Below, one piece after another: positions 23,631 to 31,448 of a stretch of 64,000 nucleotides of DNA. The stretch comes from Streptomyces sp. NBC_01463. Lineage in GTDB: Bacteria > Actinomycetota > Actinomycetes > Streptomycetales > Streptomycetaceae. The notes under the pieces are model-generated. The model made no database searches, had not been told where the DNA came from, and saw only the letters and a list, made by a program, of their open reading frames with translations. Each line of letters starts with the position of its first letter. Position 1 is the stretch's first letter. Location: positions 3,658,001 to 3,722,000 of the forward strand of contig CP109468.1 of NCBI GenBank assembly GCA_036227345.1, given 5' to 3'. The position numbers and the translations under genes were made by a program.

Positions 23631-24889
23631 ACGCCACACAGACCACCCCGCCCGTCGACGGGGCCGCCCTCCTCGACGAAGTGGAGGCCTTCCACCGCCG
23701 CTTCAACGTCTTCCCCACCGAACACGCCTACGTCGCTGTAGCCCTGTGGGATGCACACGCGCACCTGATGGACGCACTCGACGGCACCGCCCGCATCGCC
23801 TTCCTCAGCCCCGAACCGGGCTCCGGGAAGTCACGGGCCCTGGAGATCATCGAAACCCTCACCCCCCGCGCGGCGACCACCGTCAATGCCTCCGCGAACG
23901 CTCTGTTCCGGCTCGTCTCCGCGGACGAGGGAACACCCACCCTCCTCTTCGACGAGATCGACACCGTGTTCGGCCCCAAGGCGGGCGGGAACGAGGAAGT
24001 CCGCGGCTTCCTCAACTCCGGCTACCGGCGCGGCGCCAAGTCCCTGCGCTGCGTCGGGGACGGATCCGAACAGAAGGCAGCCTTCTTCCCCTCGTTCTGC
24101 GCGGTCGCCATGGCCGGTCTCGGGTCTCTGCCCGACACGATCCTGACCAGGTCGGTCATCATCCGCATGCGGAAGAAGGCCCCCAACGAGAAGTGCGAGC
24201 CCTACCGGCGCCGCGTCCACGAGAAGCAGGGCCACGTCCTCCGGGATCGGCTCGCGGAGTGGACCGCCACGCTGCACGACCAGGTAGCCGATGCATGGCC
24301 CGAGATGCCCGAGGGCGTCACGGACCGACCGGCGGACGTGTGGGAACCATTGCTCGCGGTCGCGGACGCTGCTGGCGGGCACTGGCCGGCCCGGGCCCGC
24401 CTGGCGTGCATCGAGCTCATCAAGTCCGCGGCCAGCAACGACGAAGCTTCCCTCGGCGTGCGGCTGTTGACCGACCTGCGGGACAAGGTGTTCTGCGGCG
24501 TCGACAAGATGCCCACCGCAGCCATCCTCGAAGTCCTCCTCTCCCTCGACGACGCACCGTGGGACGACCTGAGCGAGGACGGACAGGCCATCAAGCCGCT
24601 GACCGCCCGAAGGCTGTCCAAGCTTCTGAGCCAGTACGTGCGGCCCGACAACACCCCGATCAAGCCCAAGGGCATCCGGGTCGGCAGCACCACCCCCAAG
24701 GGCTACTACGCCGAAGATCTCACCGACGCGTGGAACCGCTACTGCCGCCCCAACCCCCAGGAATCCGCAACATCCGCAACATCCGCAACACCGCAGGTCA
24801 GCGAGGGTGAATCTGTGGCGGAAGCCCTTCCCGGGACCCGCCACATGTTTACGGAATCCGACACACGCACCCTCCGCAGCGTGGTCTGA
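23627..24889 (+). CDS. DUF3631 replicative helicase/ATPase
   Basis: This 420-residue P-loop ATPase has Walker A PEPGSGKS at about residues 66-73, Walker B LLFDEID about 40 residues on, and a C-terminal DUF3631 region (PTAAILEVLLSL, ARRLSKLL, KGYYAEDL). It is the expected helicase partner of the upstream prim-pol. The final 35 residues contain the Ser/Ala/Thr run encoded by three tandem 9-bp repeats that recur outside the gene. The ATG at 23627 overlaps the preceding stop. Confidence 0.85.
   Translation: MNATQTTPPVDGAALLDEVEAFHRRFNVFPTEHAYVAVALWDAHAHLMDALDGTARIAFLSPEPGSGKSRALEIIETLTPRAATTVNASANALFRLVSADEGTPTLLFDEIDTVFGPKAGGNEEVRGFLNSGYRRGAKSLRCVGDGSEQKAAFFPSFCAVAMAGLGSLPDTILTRSVIIRMRKKAPNEKCEPYRRRVHEKQGHVLRDRLAEWTATLHDQVADAWPEMPEGVTDRPADVWEPLLAVADAAGGHWPARARLACIELIKSAASNDEASLGVRLLTDLRDKVFCGVDKMPTAAILEVLLSLDDAPWDDLSEDGQAIKPLTARRLSKLLSQYVRPDNTPIKPKGIRVGSTTPKGYYAEDLTDAWNRYCRPNPQESATSATSATPQVSEGESVAEALPGTRHMFTESDTRTLRSVV
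24763..24789 (+). repeat. Three tandem 9-bp repeats (ATCCGCAAC) in the helicase gene 3' end
   Basis: ATCCGCAAC occurs at 24763 and 24772, and a third, partly degenerate copy at 24781. The same word recurs directly and inverted at 24936-25012. This looks like an iteron array that is partly coding. Confidence 0.75.
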
Positions 24890-24900
24890 CACCACCGACC

Positions 24901-24938
24901 GATAGGTGCCGCCGCGCCCGCGTGCGGCGGCACCTATC
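24901..24938. other. Perfect 15-bp hairpin after the helicase gene
   Basis: Arms 24901-24915 and 24924-24938 pair without mismatch around an 8-base loop, 11 bases after the helicase stop. It could be the operon terminator, although there is no T-tract. It could also be an origin hairpin, because its right arm runs directly into an ATCCGCAAC repeat. Confidence 0.65.
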
Positions 24939-25012
24939 CGCAACAGAAACGGCATCCGCCACAGATTCAGGCCGCTGACCAGCAATGTTGCGGCGTGGCG
25001 GATGTTGCGGAT
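24936..25012. repeat. Inverted iteron array between helicase gene and xis
   Basis: Forward words ATCCGCAAC (24936-24944) and ATCCGCCAC (24954-24962) face reverse words GTTGCGG (24987-24993), GTGGCGGAT (24995-25003) and GTTGCGGAT (25004-25012). With the three coding copies this makes about eight related sites within 250 bases. Candidate replication origin, or excisionase binding sites before xis. Confidence 0.65.
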
Positions 25013-25057
25013 CCCCCAGAGCGAAGACGAGAGACCACCTCGAAGAGGAGTCACACC

Positions 25058-25249
25058 GTGGCCCGCCCCAAGATGCTCAAACTCTCCGAAGTCCTCAAAG
25101 AGATCGACATGAGCCGCGCCGCCTTCTACCGGATGCGCGCCCGTGGGCAGGCACCCCGCCTGCAGAAGCTGCCGAACGGCCATCTTCGGGTGAGTCGTGC
25201 CGACTTGGACGCGTGGTGGGAGCGCTGCGGACAGCGCGCTGTCGCCTGA
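25058..25249 (+). CDS. xis: Excisionase, MerR-type helix-turn-helix
   Basis: This 63-residue winged-helix protein has the AICE Xis pattern LKLSEVLKEIDMSRAAFYRMRARG...LPNGHLRVSRADLDAWW. It bends DNA at the att sites and steers the integrase toward excision. The GTG start has AGAGGAG 7 bases upstream; no other start gives a complete domain. It lies between the iteron array and int, as in pSAM2-type elements. Confidence 0.88.
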   Translation: MARPKMLKLSEVLKEIDMSRAAFYRMRARGQAPRLQKLPNGHLRVSRADLDAWWERCGQRAVA

Positions 25250-25268
25250 CCTGTCCGACACACAACAT

Positions 25269-25300
25269 GGGGCCCGCCGTTCTGGCGGGCCCCTCTCTCT
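25269..25300 (+). terminator. Intrinsic terminator between xis and int
   Basis: Arms GGGGCCCGCC (25269-25278) and GGCGGGCCCC (25284-25293) form a perfect stem with a 5-base loop, followed by TCTCTCTTT. It lies 19 bases after the xis stop and ends 10 bases before the int start, overlapping the int leader. Confidence 0.82.
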
Positions 25301-25310
25301 TTGGAGCACC

Positions 25311-26675
25311 ATGCCCACGTACGACGTACGGATCTGGTCCGTCCGGCAGCGCAAAGACCGCGGCCAGTCCTCGGCGGAACTTCGCTGGAAGACCGGCCAG
25401 ACTCCACACTCACAGACGTTCCGGACCAAAACCCTGGCCGATGGGCGCCGCGCGGAATTGCTGCGAGCGGTGCATAGCGGTGAGCCCTTCGATGAGGTCA
25501 CCGGTGTGCCGGTCAAGGAGCTGCGGGAGCGCAACGAGGTGAGCTGGTATCAGCACGCTCGCGACTACATCAAGATGAAGTGGACGCACTCCCCCGGCTC
25601 CACCCGGCGGACTCTCGCCGAGGCCATGGCAACTATCGCCCCCGCTCTAGTCACGGACACCAAGGGAATGGCCGATCCTGGGAGCGTGCGCGTCGCGCTG
25701 TACAGCTGGGCGTTCAACATGACCCGGCGCGCCGAGGAGCCGCCTGCGGACGTCGCCAAGGTGCTGGCCTGGTTCGAGCGGAAGTCACTGCCCGCGTCGG
25801 CCCTGGCTGACCGGATGCACGTACGGGCAGCTCTGGACGCACTGACCAAGAAGCTGGATGGCACCACCGCCGCAGCGTCCACCATTCGCCGGAAGCGAGC
25901 CATCTTCCACAACGCTCTGGGCTACGCGGTTGACGCTGGCCACCTGTCGCAGAACCCTCTCCCCCAGGTTCAGTGGAAGGCTCCAGAGCAGGTAGAAGAC
26001 GAGTTGGACCCTGCCACCGTGCCTGACCCGCGGCAGGCTCTCTCCCTGCTGGATGCCGTACGGATGCAGAGCGCCAGAGGCCGCCGGCTGGTCGGCTTCT
26101 TCGGGTGCATGTACTACGCGGCAGCGCGCCCCGCCGAAGTGATCGGGTTGCGCATCCAGGACTGCGACCTGCCCCGTCGCGGATGGGGCGTGCTGCTGTT
26201 GCGGGAGACTCGCCCCCGGTCCGGATCGGCGTGGACCGACAGTGGAGAGGCGCACGATCAGCGTGGGCTCAAGCACCGCCCGCGGAAAGCCGTCCGCACG
26301 GTCCCGATCCCGCCTGACCTGGTCGCCCTGCTCCGGTGGCATGTCACCGCCTACGGAACAGCCGACGATGGCCGCCTCTTCCGCACCCAGCGTGGCGGTC
26401 TCATCCAGGACACGGGATACGGAGAGGTGTGGGCGGAAGCCCGCTCGCGTGCCCTCACGCCGCTCCAGCGCGCTTCCCAGCTTGCGAAGCGTCCGTATGA
26501 CTTGCGTCACGCGGCTGTCTCAACCTGGCTCAGTTCAGGGGTGGAGCCACAGGTGGTTGCGCAACGTGCCGGCCACAGTGTGGCCGTTCTCTTCCGCGTC
26601 TACGCCAAATGCCTGGAGGGGGCCGCAGCGACGGCTAACGCTCGGATCGAAGCAACGCTGAGGGGAGGGAGGTAG
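25311..26675 (+). CDS. int: Tyrosine recombinase integrase
   Basis: This 454-residue site-specific recombinase has an N-terminal arm-binding region, a SAM-like core domain (about 90-230) and a C-terminal catalytic domain. Catalytic candidates are R273 (AARPAEVIGLR), R399 in PYDLRHAAVS, H422 in AGHS and nucleophile Y431 in VYAKCLEG. The usual first His of box II is Tyr, which is frequent in actinobacterial integrases. The ATG at 25311 follows TTTGGAGC. It reads toward the intact tRNA-Tyr, and its stop is 162 bases from the att core. Confidence 0.95.
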   Translation: MPTYDVRIWSVRQRKDRGQSSAELRWKTGQTPHSQTFRTKTLADGRRAELLRAVHSGEPFDEVTGVPVKELRERNEVSWYQHARDYIKMKWTHSPGSTRRTLAEAMATIAPALVTDTKGMADPGSVRVALYSWAFNMTRRAEEPPADVAKVLAWFERKSLPASALADRMHVRAALDALTKKLDGTTAAASTIRRKRAIFHNALGYAVDAGHLSQNPLPQVQWKAPEQVEDELDPATVPDPRQALSLLDAVRMQSARGRRLVGFFGCMYYAAARPAEVIGLRIQDCDLPRRGWGVLLLRETRPRSGSAWTDSGEAHDQRGLKHRPRKAVRTVPIPPDLVALLRWHVTAYGTADDGRLFRTQRGGLIQDTGYGEVWAEARSRALTPLQRASQLAKRPYDLRHAAVSTWLSSGVEPQVVAQRAGHSVAVLFRVYAKCLEGAAATANARIEATLRGGR

Positions 26676-26677
26676 GC

Positions 26678-26709
26678 ACCCCACGCTGCCCCACGCCCGC
26701 CCCACGCAA
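26678..26709. repeat. Three CCCCACGC repeats after int
   Basis: CCCCACGC occurs three times within 32 bases immediately after the int stop, about 130 bases from the att core. Spacing and position suit integrase arm-type binding sites; this is inference. Confidence 0.5.
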
Positions 26710-26788
26710 GCTGGTCAGCACGCGAAACAGGGTGAGACACACCGGCATATAGCGCCCATTTGCGGCTAGCCAAGACCTGGCACGCGGA

Positions 26789-26835
26789 AAGGGCCCGCGA
26801 TCAGCGTTTCCGCTGTTCACGGGCCCTTCTTTTCC
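26789..26835. terminator. Hairpin between int and tRNA-Tyr, possibly bidirectional
   Basis: AAGGGCCCG (26789-26797) and CGGGCCCTT (26820-26828) pair around an inner CAGCG/CGCTG stem, and CTTTTCC follows on the plus strand. On the minus strand the stem is 10 bases past the tRNA 3' end, so it can also serve tRNA-Tyr in place of the displaced native terminator. Confidence 0.72.
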
Positions 26836-26836
26836 A

Positions 26837-26919
<83 letters not shown>

Positions 26920-27135
26920 AAGGGATGCTGCCGTGAGACCCCGCCTTGCGGCGGCGCTCTGTGGCAACGACGTAAACGATACCTGATGCCCGGGGGTGCT
27001 ACGCCACTGGATTGACCAGCGGCCGGGGCGGGCGCGGGTGGCTAGGCTTTGGTGGGCGGCGTGGTGCCTGCGGGCTCTGCCGCCGCCCCTGTGAGCACTT
27101 CCATTCCAGCACCCCGATACAAGGAGCCACACGTC

Positions 27136-27624
27136 ATGGCCGACTCCAGTTTCGACATCGTCTCGAAGGTCGAGCGGCAGGAGGTCGACAACGCCCTCAA
27201 CCAGGCCGCGAAGGAGATCTCCCAGCGTTACGACTTCAAGGGCACCGGTGCCTCGATCTCCTGGTCCGGCGAGAAGATCCTGATGGAGGCGAACGGCGAG
27301 GAGAGGGTCAAGGCGATCCTCGACATCTTCCAGTCCAAGCTGATCAAGCGCGGCATCTCGCTGAAGTCGCTGGACGCGGGCGAGCCCCAGCTGTCCGGCA
27401 AGGAGTACAAGCTCTTCGCCACGATCGAGGAGGGCATCTCCCAGGAGAACGCCAAGAAGGTCGCGAAGATCATTCGCGACGAGGGCCCCAAGGGCGTCAA
27501 GGCCCAGGTCCAGGGTGACGAGCTGCGGGTCAGCTCGAAGAGCCGGGACGACCTGCAGGCCGTACAGGCGCTGGTGAAGGGGCAGGACTTCGACTTCGAC
27601 GTCCAGTTCGCGAACTACCGGTAG
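27136..27624 (+). CDS. yajQ: YajQ family nucleotide-binding protein
   Basis: This 162-residue UPF0234 protein contains [19 protein letters not shown] and [15 protein letters not shown], the family's first repeat, and a second ferredoxin-like domain ending [11 protein letters not shown]. YajQ homologues bind nucleotides; the Xanthomonas member binds cyclic di-GMP and modulates a transcription factor. The ATG at 27136 has AAGGAG upstream; the longer frame adds a Pro/Ala stretch outside the domain. It stands alone next to the integrated element. Confidence 0.95.
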   Translation: MADSSFDIVSKVERQEVDNALNQAAKEISQRYDFKGTGASISWSGEKILMEANGEERVKAILDIFQSKLIKRGISLKSLDAGEPQLSGKEYKLFATIEEGISQENAKKVAKIIRDEGPKGVKAQVQGDELRVSSKSRDDLQAVQALVKGQDFDFDVQFANYR

Positions 27625-27775
27625 GACGCGGCGGTCCGGGCGCGGGGGCGGAACGTGTCGCTCCGCGCCCGGACTGCATGTCCGAATACCGCCGGTCGCG
27701 GCGGTACGGGCGACGCAGACTGGTCCGTGACGGCCGGCGCTCCGGCCGGCTTCCGGACGAGGAGAGGGACGAGCC

Positions 27776-28294
27776 ATGACCATGTACGCGACGGTCGACA
27801 GCCCACTGGGTGAGCTGCTGCTGGTCGGCGAGGAGGCCGCGGGACCTGCGGGTTCCGCCGCGGGGGTCGCGCTGGTCTCGCTCTCCCTGCCCGGCCAGAA
27901 GGGCGCCGCGGTCGTCGAGGACGGGTGGGAGCACGCCCCCGCGGCCTTCGAGGGGGTCGCCACGCAGTTGCGGGAGTACTTCGGGGGGCGGCGGACCCGC
28001 TTCGACCTCGTGTACGCCGACGGCCGGGGCACGGACTTCCAGCGCCGCGTCTGGGCCGCGCTCGACGCCGTCCCGTACGGGGAGACGGTGTCGTACGGGC
28101 AGATCGCCGAGCGGGTCGGTTCGGCCGGCGCGGGCGTACGGGCCGTGGGCACCGCGATCGGGCGCAATCCGCTGCTCGTCGTGCGGCCGTGCCACCGGGT
28201 GATCGGCGCCGACGGGGCGCTGCGGGGTTACGCCGGCGGTCTGGAGCACAAGGAGCGGCTTCTCGGGCTCGAGGGCGCCCTGGCGGCGGGCTGA
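27776..28294 (+). CDS. ogt: Methylated-DNA--protein-cysteine methyltransferase
   Basis: This 172-residue suicide repair protein removes O6-alkyl groups from guanine. The acceptor is C139 in RPCHRVIG. FQRRVWAALDAVPYGETVSYGQIA provides the helix-turn-helix that binds DNA. The residues after the active site (GALRGYAGGLEHKERLL) match the family's base-flipping region. GGAGAGGGACGAGCC precedes the ATG. Its stop overlaps the alkB start (TGATG), forming an alkylation-repair operon. Confidence 0.95.
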   Translation: MTMYATVDSPLGELLLVGEEAAGPAGSAAGVALVSLSLPGQKGAAVVEDGWEHAPAAFEGVATQLREYFGGRRTRFDLVYADGRGTDFQRRVWAALDAVPYGETVSYGQIAERVGSAGAGVRAVGTAIGRNPLLVVRPCHRVIGADGALRGYAGGLEHKERLLGLEGALAAG

Positions 28295-28962
28295 TGAGCG
28301 GTCTCTTCCCGAGGCCGCGGGCCGTGGTCGCGCCGGGTGCCGTACACGTACCCGAGTGGCTGTCGGAGGGGCAGCAGCGGGAGTTGGTGGAGGCGTGCCG
28401 CGAATGGGCGCGCGGGCCCGTTCCGCTGCGGCGCACGGCGCTGCCGGGCGGCGGGGTGATGTCGGTGCGGACCGTGTGCCTGGGGTGGCACTGGCAGCCG
28501 TACCGCTACACGCGCACGGCGGACGACGTGAACGGTGCGCCGGTCGCGCCGTTCCCCCCGTGGCTCGCGGAGCTGGGGCGGGCGGCGGTGGCCGAGGCCT
28601 ACGGGCCGGGGCGTCCGGCGGAGACGTACGCCCCGGACGCGGCGCTGATCAACTTCTACGACGACGCCGCACGGATGGGCATGCACCAGGACAAGGAGGA
28701 ACGGTCCGGTGCCCCGGTGGTTTCGCTCAGCATCGGCGACACCTGCGTCTTCCGTTTCGGCAACACGGAGAACCGGGGACAGCCCTACACGGACGTGGAG
28801 CTGGCCTCCGGGGATCTCTTCGTGTTCGGCGGGCCGTCGCGGTACGCGTTCCACGGAGTGCCGCGGATCCGTCCCGGAACGGCGGATCCCGGGACGGGGA
28901 TGAGCGGCGGCCGGCTCAATATGACACTGCGTGAGACGGGACTGGGCGGCCCCGGGGGCTAG
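28294..28962 (+). CDS. alkB: AlkB-type Fe(II)/2-oxoglutarate dioxygenase
   Basis: This 222-residue dioxygenase demethylates 1-methyladenine and 3-methylcytosine in DNA. NFYDDAARMGMHQDKEE carries the 2-oxoglutarate-contacting Asn and Tyr and the iron ligands His and Asp. The second His is in FHGVPRI, and RLNMTLRET holds the two arginines that grip 2-oxoglutarate. The start overlaps the ogt stop. Pairing of direct-reversal enzymes for O6- and N-alkyl damage suggests joint induction, but no Ada-type regulator or box is seen here. Confidence 0.94.
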   Translation: MSGLFPRPRAVVAPGAVHVPEWLSEGQQRELVEACREWARGPVPLRRTALPGGGVMSVRTVCLGWHWQPYRYTRTADDVNGAPVAPFPPWLAELGRAAVAEAYGPGRPAETYAPDAALINFYDDAARMGMHQDKEERSGAPVVSLSIGDTCVFRFGNTENRGQPYTDVELASGDLFVFGGPSRYAFHGVPRIRPGTADPGTGMSGGRLNMTLRETGLGGPGG

Positions 28963-29000
28963 TGCCTGAACCGAACCAGGGCCCAGGGGTACCGGACGTC

Positions 29001-29279
29001 TCAGCGGCGTTCGCGGGAGTTCCCGAACAGCAGCCGGTAGCCGATCAGCAGGACCAGTGAGCCGCCGATGGCCGACACCCAGGTCGCCGGGTCGAAGAAG
29101 TCCTCGTTGTCGATCGTGCGGTCCAGGAAGCGCGTCGCTATCCAGCCACCGAGGAAGGCGCCGACGACCCCGATGAGGGTGGTCCCCACGAGGCCGCCGG
29201 GGTCGCGGCCCGGCAGCAGGATCTTGGCGATGACACCGGCGACAAGTCCGAGAATGATCCAGCCAACTATGGTCGTCAT
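29001..29279 (-). CDS. GlsB/YeaQ/YmgE family membrane protein
   Basis: This 92-residue protein has three predicted membrane helices (TIVGWIILGLVAGVIAKIL, LVGTTLIGVVGAFLGGWIA, VSAIGGSLVLLIGYRLLF) and the family's PGRDPGG turn. The ATG at 29279 is the family start; an ATG 7 codons earlier is possible. 'Transglycosylase-associated' is a historical name; members are usually linked with stress. It is monocistronic. Confidence 0.88.
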   Translation of the reverse strand: MTTIVGWIILGLVAGVIAKILLPGRDPGGLVGTTLIGVVGAFLGGWIATRFLDRTIDNEDFFDPATWVSAIGGSLVLLIGYRLLFGNSRERR

Positions 29280-29426
29280 GCGTGCGAACCTACCCGTCAC
29301 TCGGTCTTGGAATCCAAGACGTTCGCGCCGGTCGGGCGGTTGCGGGCACAGGCTGTGAACTGCCTGTGCCCCGCCTGTCGTACGAGTGGGCCGCCGGGTG
29401 CGGGTGGGATGCCCGGGACGGGTGCG

Positions 29427-29819
29427 CTACCAGCCGGCGAACTCGTCGTCCGTGCTGACGATCTCCTTACCGAAGGGCATCAGCGAGACCGGGATCAGCT
29501 TGAAGTTGGCGATGCCCAGGGGGATGCCGATGATCGTGATGCACAGGACGATGCCCGTGGTGATGTGACCGAGCGCCAGCCACCAGCCGGCGAGGACCAG
29601 CCAGAGGACGTTGCCCACGCAGGAGGGCGCGCCCGCGTCCCGGCGATCGACGACTCGGTGGCCGAAGGGCCACAGGGCGTAGAGGCCGATGCGGAAGGCC
29701 GCCAGGCCGAACGGGATGCCGATGATCGTGATGCACAGCAGGAGTCCCGCGAGCAGGTAGCCGAGGAACATCCAGAAGCCGCACAGGACCAGCCAAATGA
29801 CGTTCAGAATTGTCTTCAC
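29427..29819 (-). CDS. yccF: YccF domain membrane protein
   Basis: This 130-residue inner-membrane protein is built of two YccF repeats ([20 protein letters not shown] and [20 protein letters not shown]). Each is followed by the near-identical hydrophobic block [12 protein letters not shown] or [12 protein letters not shown]. Function unknown. Its start overlaps the htpX stop by 4 bases, implying co-translation with the protease and perhaps a shared envelope-stress role. Confidence 0.9.
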   Translation of the reverse strand: MKTILNVIWLVLCGFWMFLGYLLAGLLLCITIIGIPFGLAAFRIGLYALWPFGHRVVDRRDAGAPSCVGNVLWLVLAGWWLALGHITTGIVLCITIIGIPLGIANFKLIPVSLMPFGKEIVSTDDEFAGW

Positions 29820-30679
29820 GGTCGGTGACCTGCCATCTGCTCGAGTCGGGCGATGCGCTCCGCCATCGGCGGGTGGGTCGAGAACATCTTGGACATGCCG
29901 TGTCCGGGGCGGAACGGATTCGCGATCATCATGTGGCTCGCGGTCTCGATCCGGGGCTCGGGGGGCAGTGGAAGCTGTTTGGTGCCGGCGTCCAGCTTCC
30001 GCAGCGCGGCGGCCAGGGCCAGCGGGTCGCCGGTCAGCTGTGCGCCCGAGGCGTCCGCCTCGTACTCACGGGACCGGCTCACGGCCAATTGGATCACGGA
30101 TGCGGCGAGCGGTCCCAGGATCATGATGAGCAGCATGCCGAGGATGCCGGGGCCCTCGTCGTCGTTGGAGCGTCCGATCGGGATCAGCCAGGCGAAGTTG
30201 ACCAGGAACATGACGACGGAGGCGAGCGCTCCGGCGACGGACGAGATCAGGATGTCGCGGTTGTAGACATGGCTGAGCTCGTGGCCGAGGACGCCGCGCA
30301 GTTCCCGTTCGTCCAGGAGCTGGAGGATGCCCTCGGTGCAGCAGACCGCGGCGTTGCGCGGGTTGCGGCCGGTCGCGAAGGCGTTGGGCGCCTGGGTCGG
30401 GGAGATGTAGAGGCGCGGCATGGGCTGGCGGGCCGTGGTGGAGAGCTCTCGGACCATGCGGTAGAGCTGGGGCGCCTCGAACTCGCTCACCGGCCGGGCG
30501 CGCATGGCCCGCAGGGCGAGCTTGTCGCTGTTCCAGTACGCGTAGGCGTTGGTGCCGAGGGCTACGAGGAGCGCGACGATCAGGCCCGTACGTCCGAAGA
30601 AGCTGCCGATGACGATGATGAGTGCGGACAGGCCGCCCAGGAGGACGGCGGTTCTCAGCCCGTTGTGCCGGCGGTGCAC
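29816..30679 (-). CDS. htpX: HtpX-type membrane zinc metalloprotease (M48)
   Basis: This 287-residue protease has two N-terminal membrane helices, the zinc motif HELSH with the downstream third ligand in SREYEAD, and two further helices between them. It degrades misfolded membrane proteins. It begins with GTG and is translationally coupled to yccF. A small inverted repeat lies about 47 bases upstream of the start. Confidence 0.93.
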   Translation of the reverse strand: MHRRHNGLRTAVLLGGLSALIIVIGSFFGRTGLIVALLVALGTNAYAYWNSDKLALRAMRARPVSEFEAPQLYRMVRELSTTARQPMPRLYISPTQAPNAFATGRNPRNAAVCCTEGILQLLDERELRGVLGHELSHVYNRDILISSVAGALASVVMFLVNFAWLIPIGRSNDDEGPGILGMLLIMILGPLAASVIQLAVSRSREYEADASGAQLTGDPLALAAALRKLDAGTKQLPLPPEPRIETASHMMIANPFRPGHGMSKMFSTHPPMAERIARLEQMAGHRP

Positions 30680-30725
30680 GGTACGCCCTCCAAGTGGTGC
30701 AGCAGGGGAACCCTTGCTCGGTGGT

Positions 30726-30745
30726 GCTCCACTCTCCAGTGGAGC
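30726..30745. promoter_or_regulatory. Inverted repeat upstream of htpX
   Basis: GCTCCACT-CTCC-AGTGGAGC is a perfect 8-bp palindrome with a 4-base spacer, 47 bases before the htpX start. It may be an operator or a leader hairpin. Confidence 0.45.
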
Positions 30746-30873
30746 CTCCCGTACTGGTCAACGCCAGGCGAGGAGAGCTAGTTCCCTTGTGCTTACTGCC
30801 GCGGGGCCGGGCCGCTCCGGGTGTTCACGGCGGAGCGGGCCGTAGGCCGTACGGGTGGAGGGGTGCCGCGGGG

Positions 30874-31338
30874 TCAGCGCTGGACGGGGAGTTTGGCGAG
30901 TGCCAGCGCCTCGGGGTCGGGCTCGACGTCGCTGGTGCAGTGGGCGCAGCGGGAGGCGACGGCCGGGATCGGGGTGTAGCAGCGGGGGCAGTCGCGCAGG
31001 GCGGCCTTGATGTCGACCTCCTCCTGGTCCTTCTTGGCCGTGAAGCGGTCCTGGACCTTGGCCATGGGCATGACGACACAGAAGTAGAGGACCGCGGCGG
31101 TGATGAGGAAGGCGATCGCGGCGCTGATGAAGAGGCCGTAGGGGAAGGTCACCCCGTCGAACTTGAAGTGCGCCTTGCTGAAGTCGCCCGTCCCGCGGGT
31201 GATGATCCCGATCAGCGGCACGATGAACGCGTTGCTGAACCCGGTGACGACCGCGGTGAACGCGGCTCCGACGGCGAGGCCGATCGCCATGGAGATGACG
31301 TTTCCGCGGAGGATGAAGTCCTTGAACCCATTCAGCAC
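30874..31338 (-). CDS. mscL: Large-conductance mechanosensitive channel with C-terminal Cys motif
   Basis: This 154-residue MscL starts VLNGFKDFILRGNVISMAIGLAVGAAFTAVV, with the pore helix TM1. TM2 follows at ISAAIAFLITAAVLYFCVVMPM. The channel opens under membrane tension to release solutes. Unusually, the cytoplasmic tail carries DCPRCYTPIPAVASRCAHC, two C-x2-C pairs resembling a zinc ribbon. GTG at 31338 is chosen for the family N-terminus and a GAGGAG upstream. It is monocistronic. Confidence 0.92.
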   Translation of the reverse strand: MLNGFKDFILRGNVISMAIGLAVGAAFTAVVTGFSNAFIVPLIGIITRGTGDFSKAHFKFDGVTFPYGLFISAAIAFLITAAVLYFCVVMPMAKVQDRFTAKKDQEEVDIKAALRDCPRCYTPIPAVASRCAHCTSDVEPDPEALALAKLPVQR

Positions 31339-31448
31339 TGCCCTTGGCTCCTCTGTGGTGATGTGAAGGTGATACGCGCGGTGCGCGGGCACGACCCTGC
31401 CCTGTGCGGCCCGCCGGGGGCAAACCGATCTTGCGGGTGACGCGGGGG

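Noticed and set aside
24763..25012. A CRISPR array at the 9-bp repeats
   Set aside because: Repeats are far too short, partly tandem and inverted, with no spacers and no cas genes nearby.
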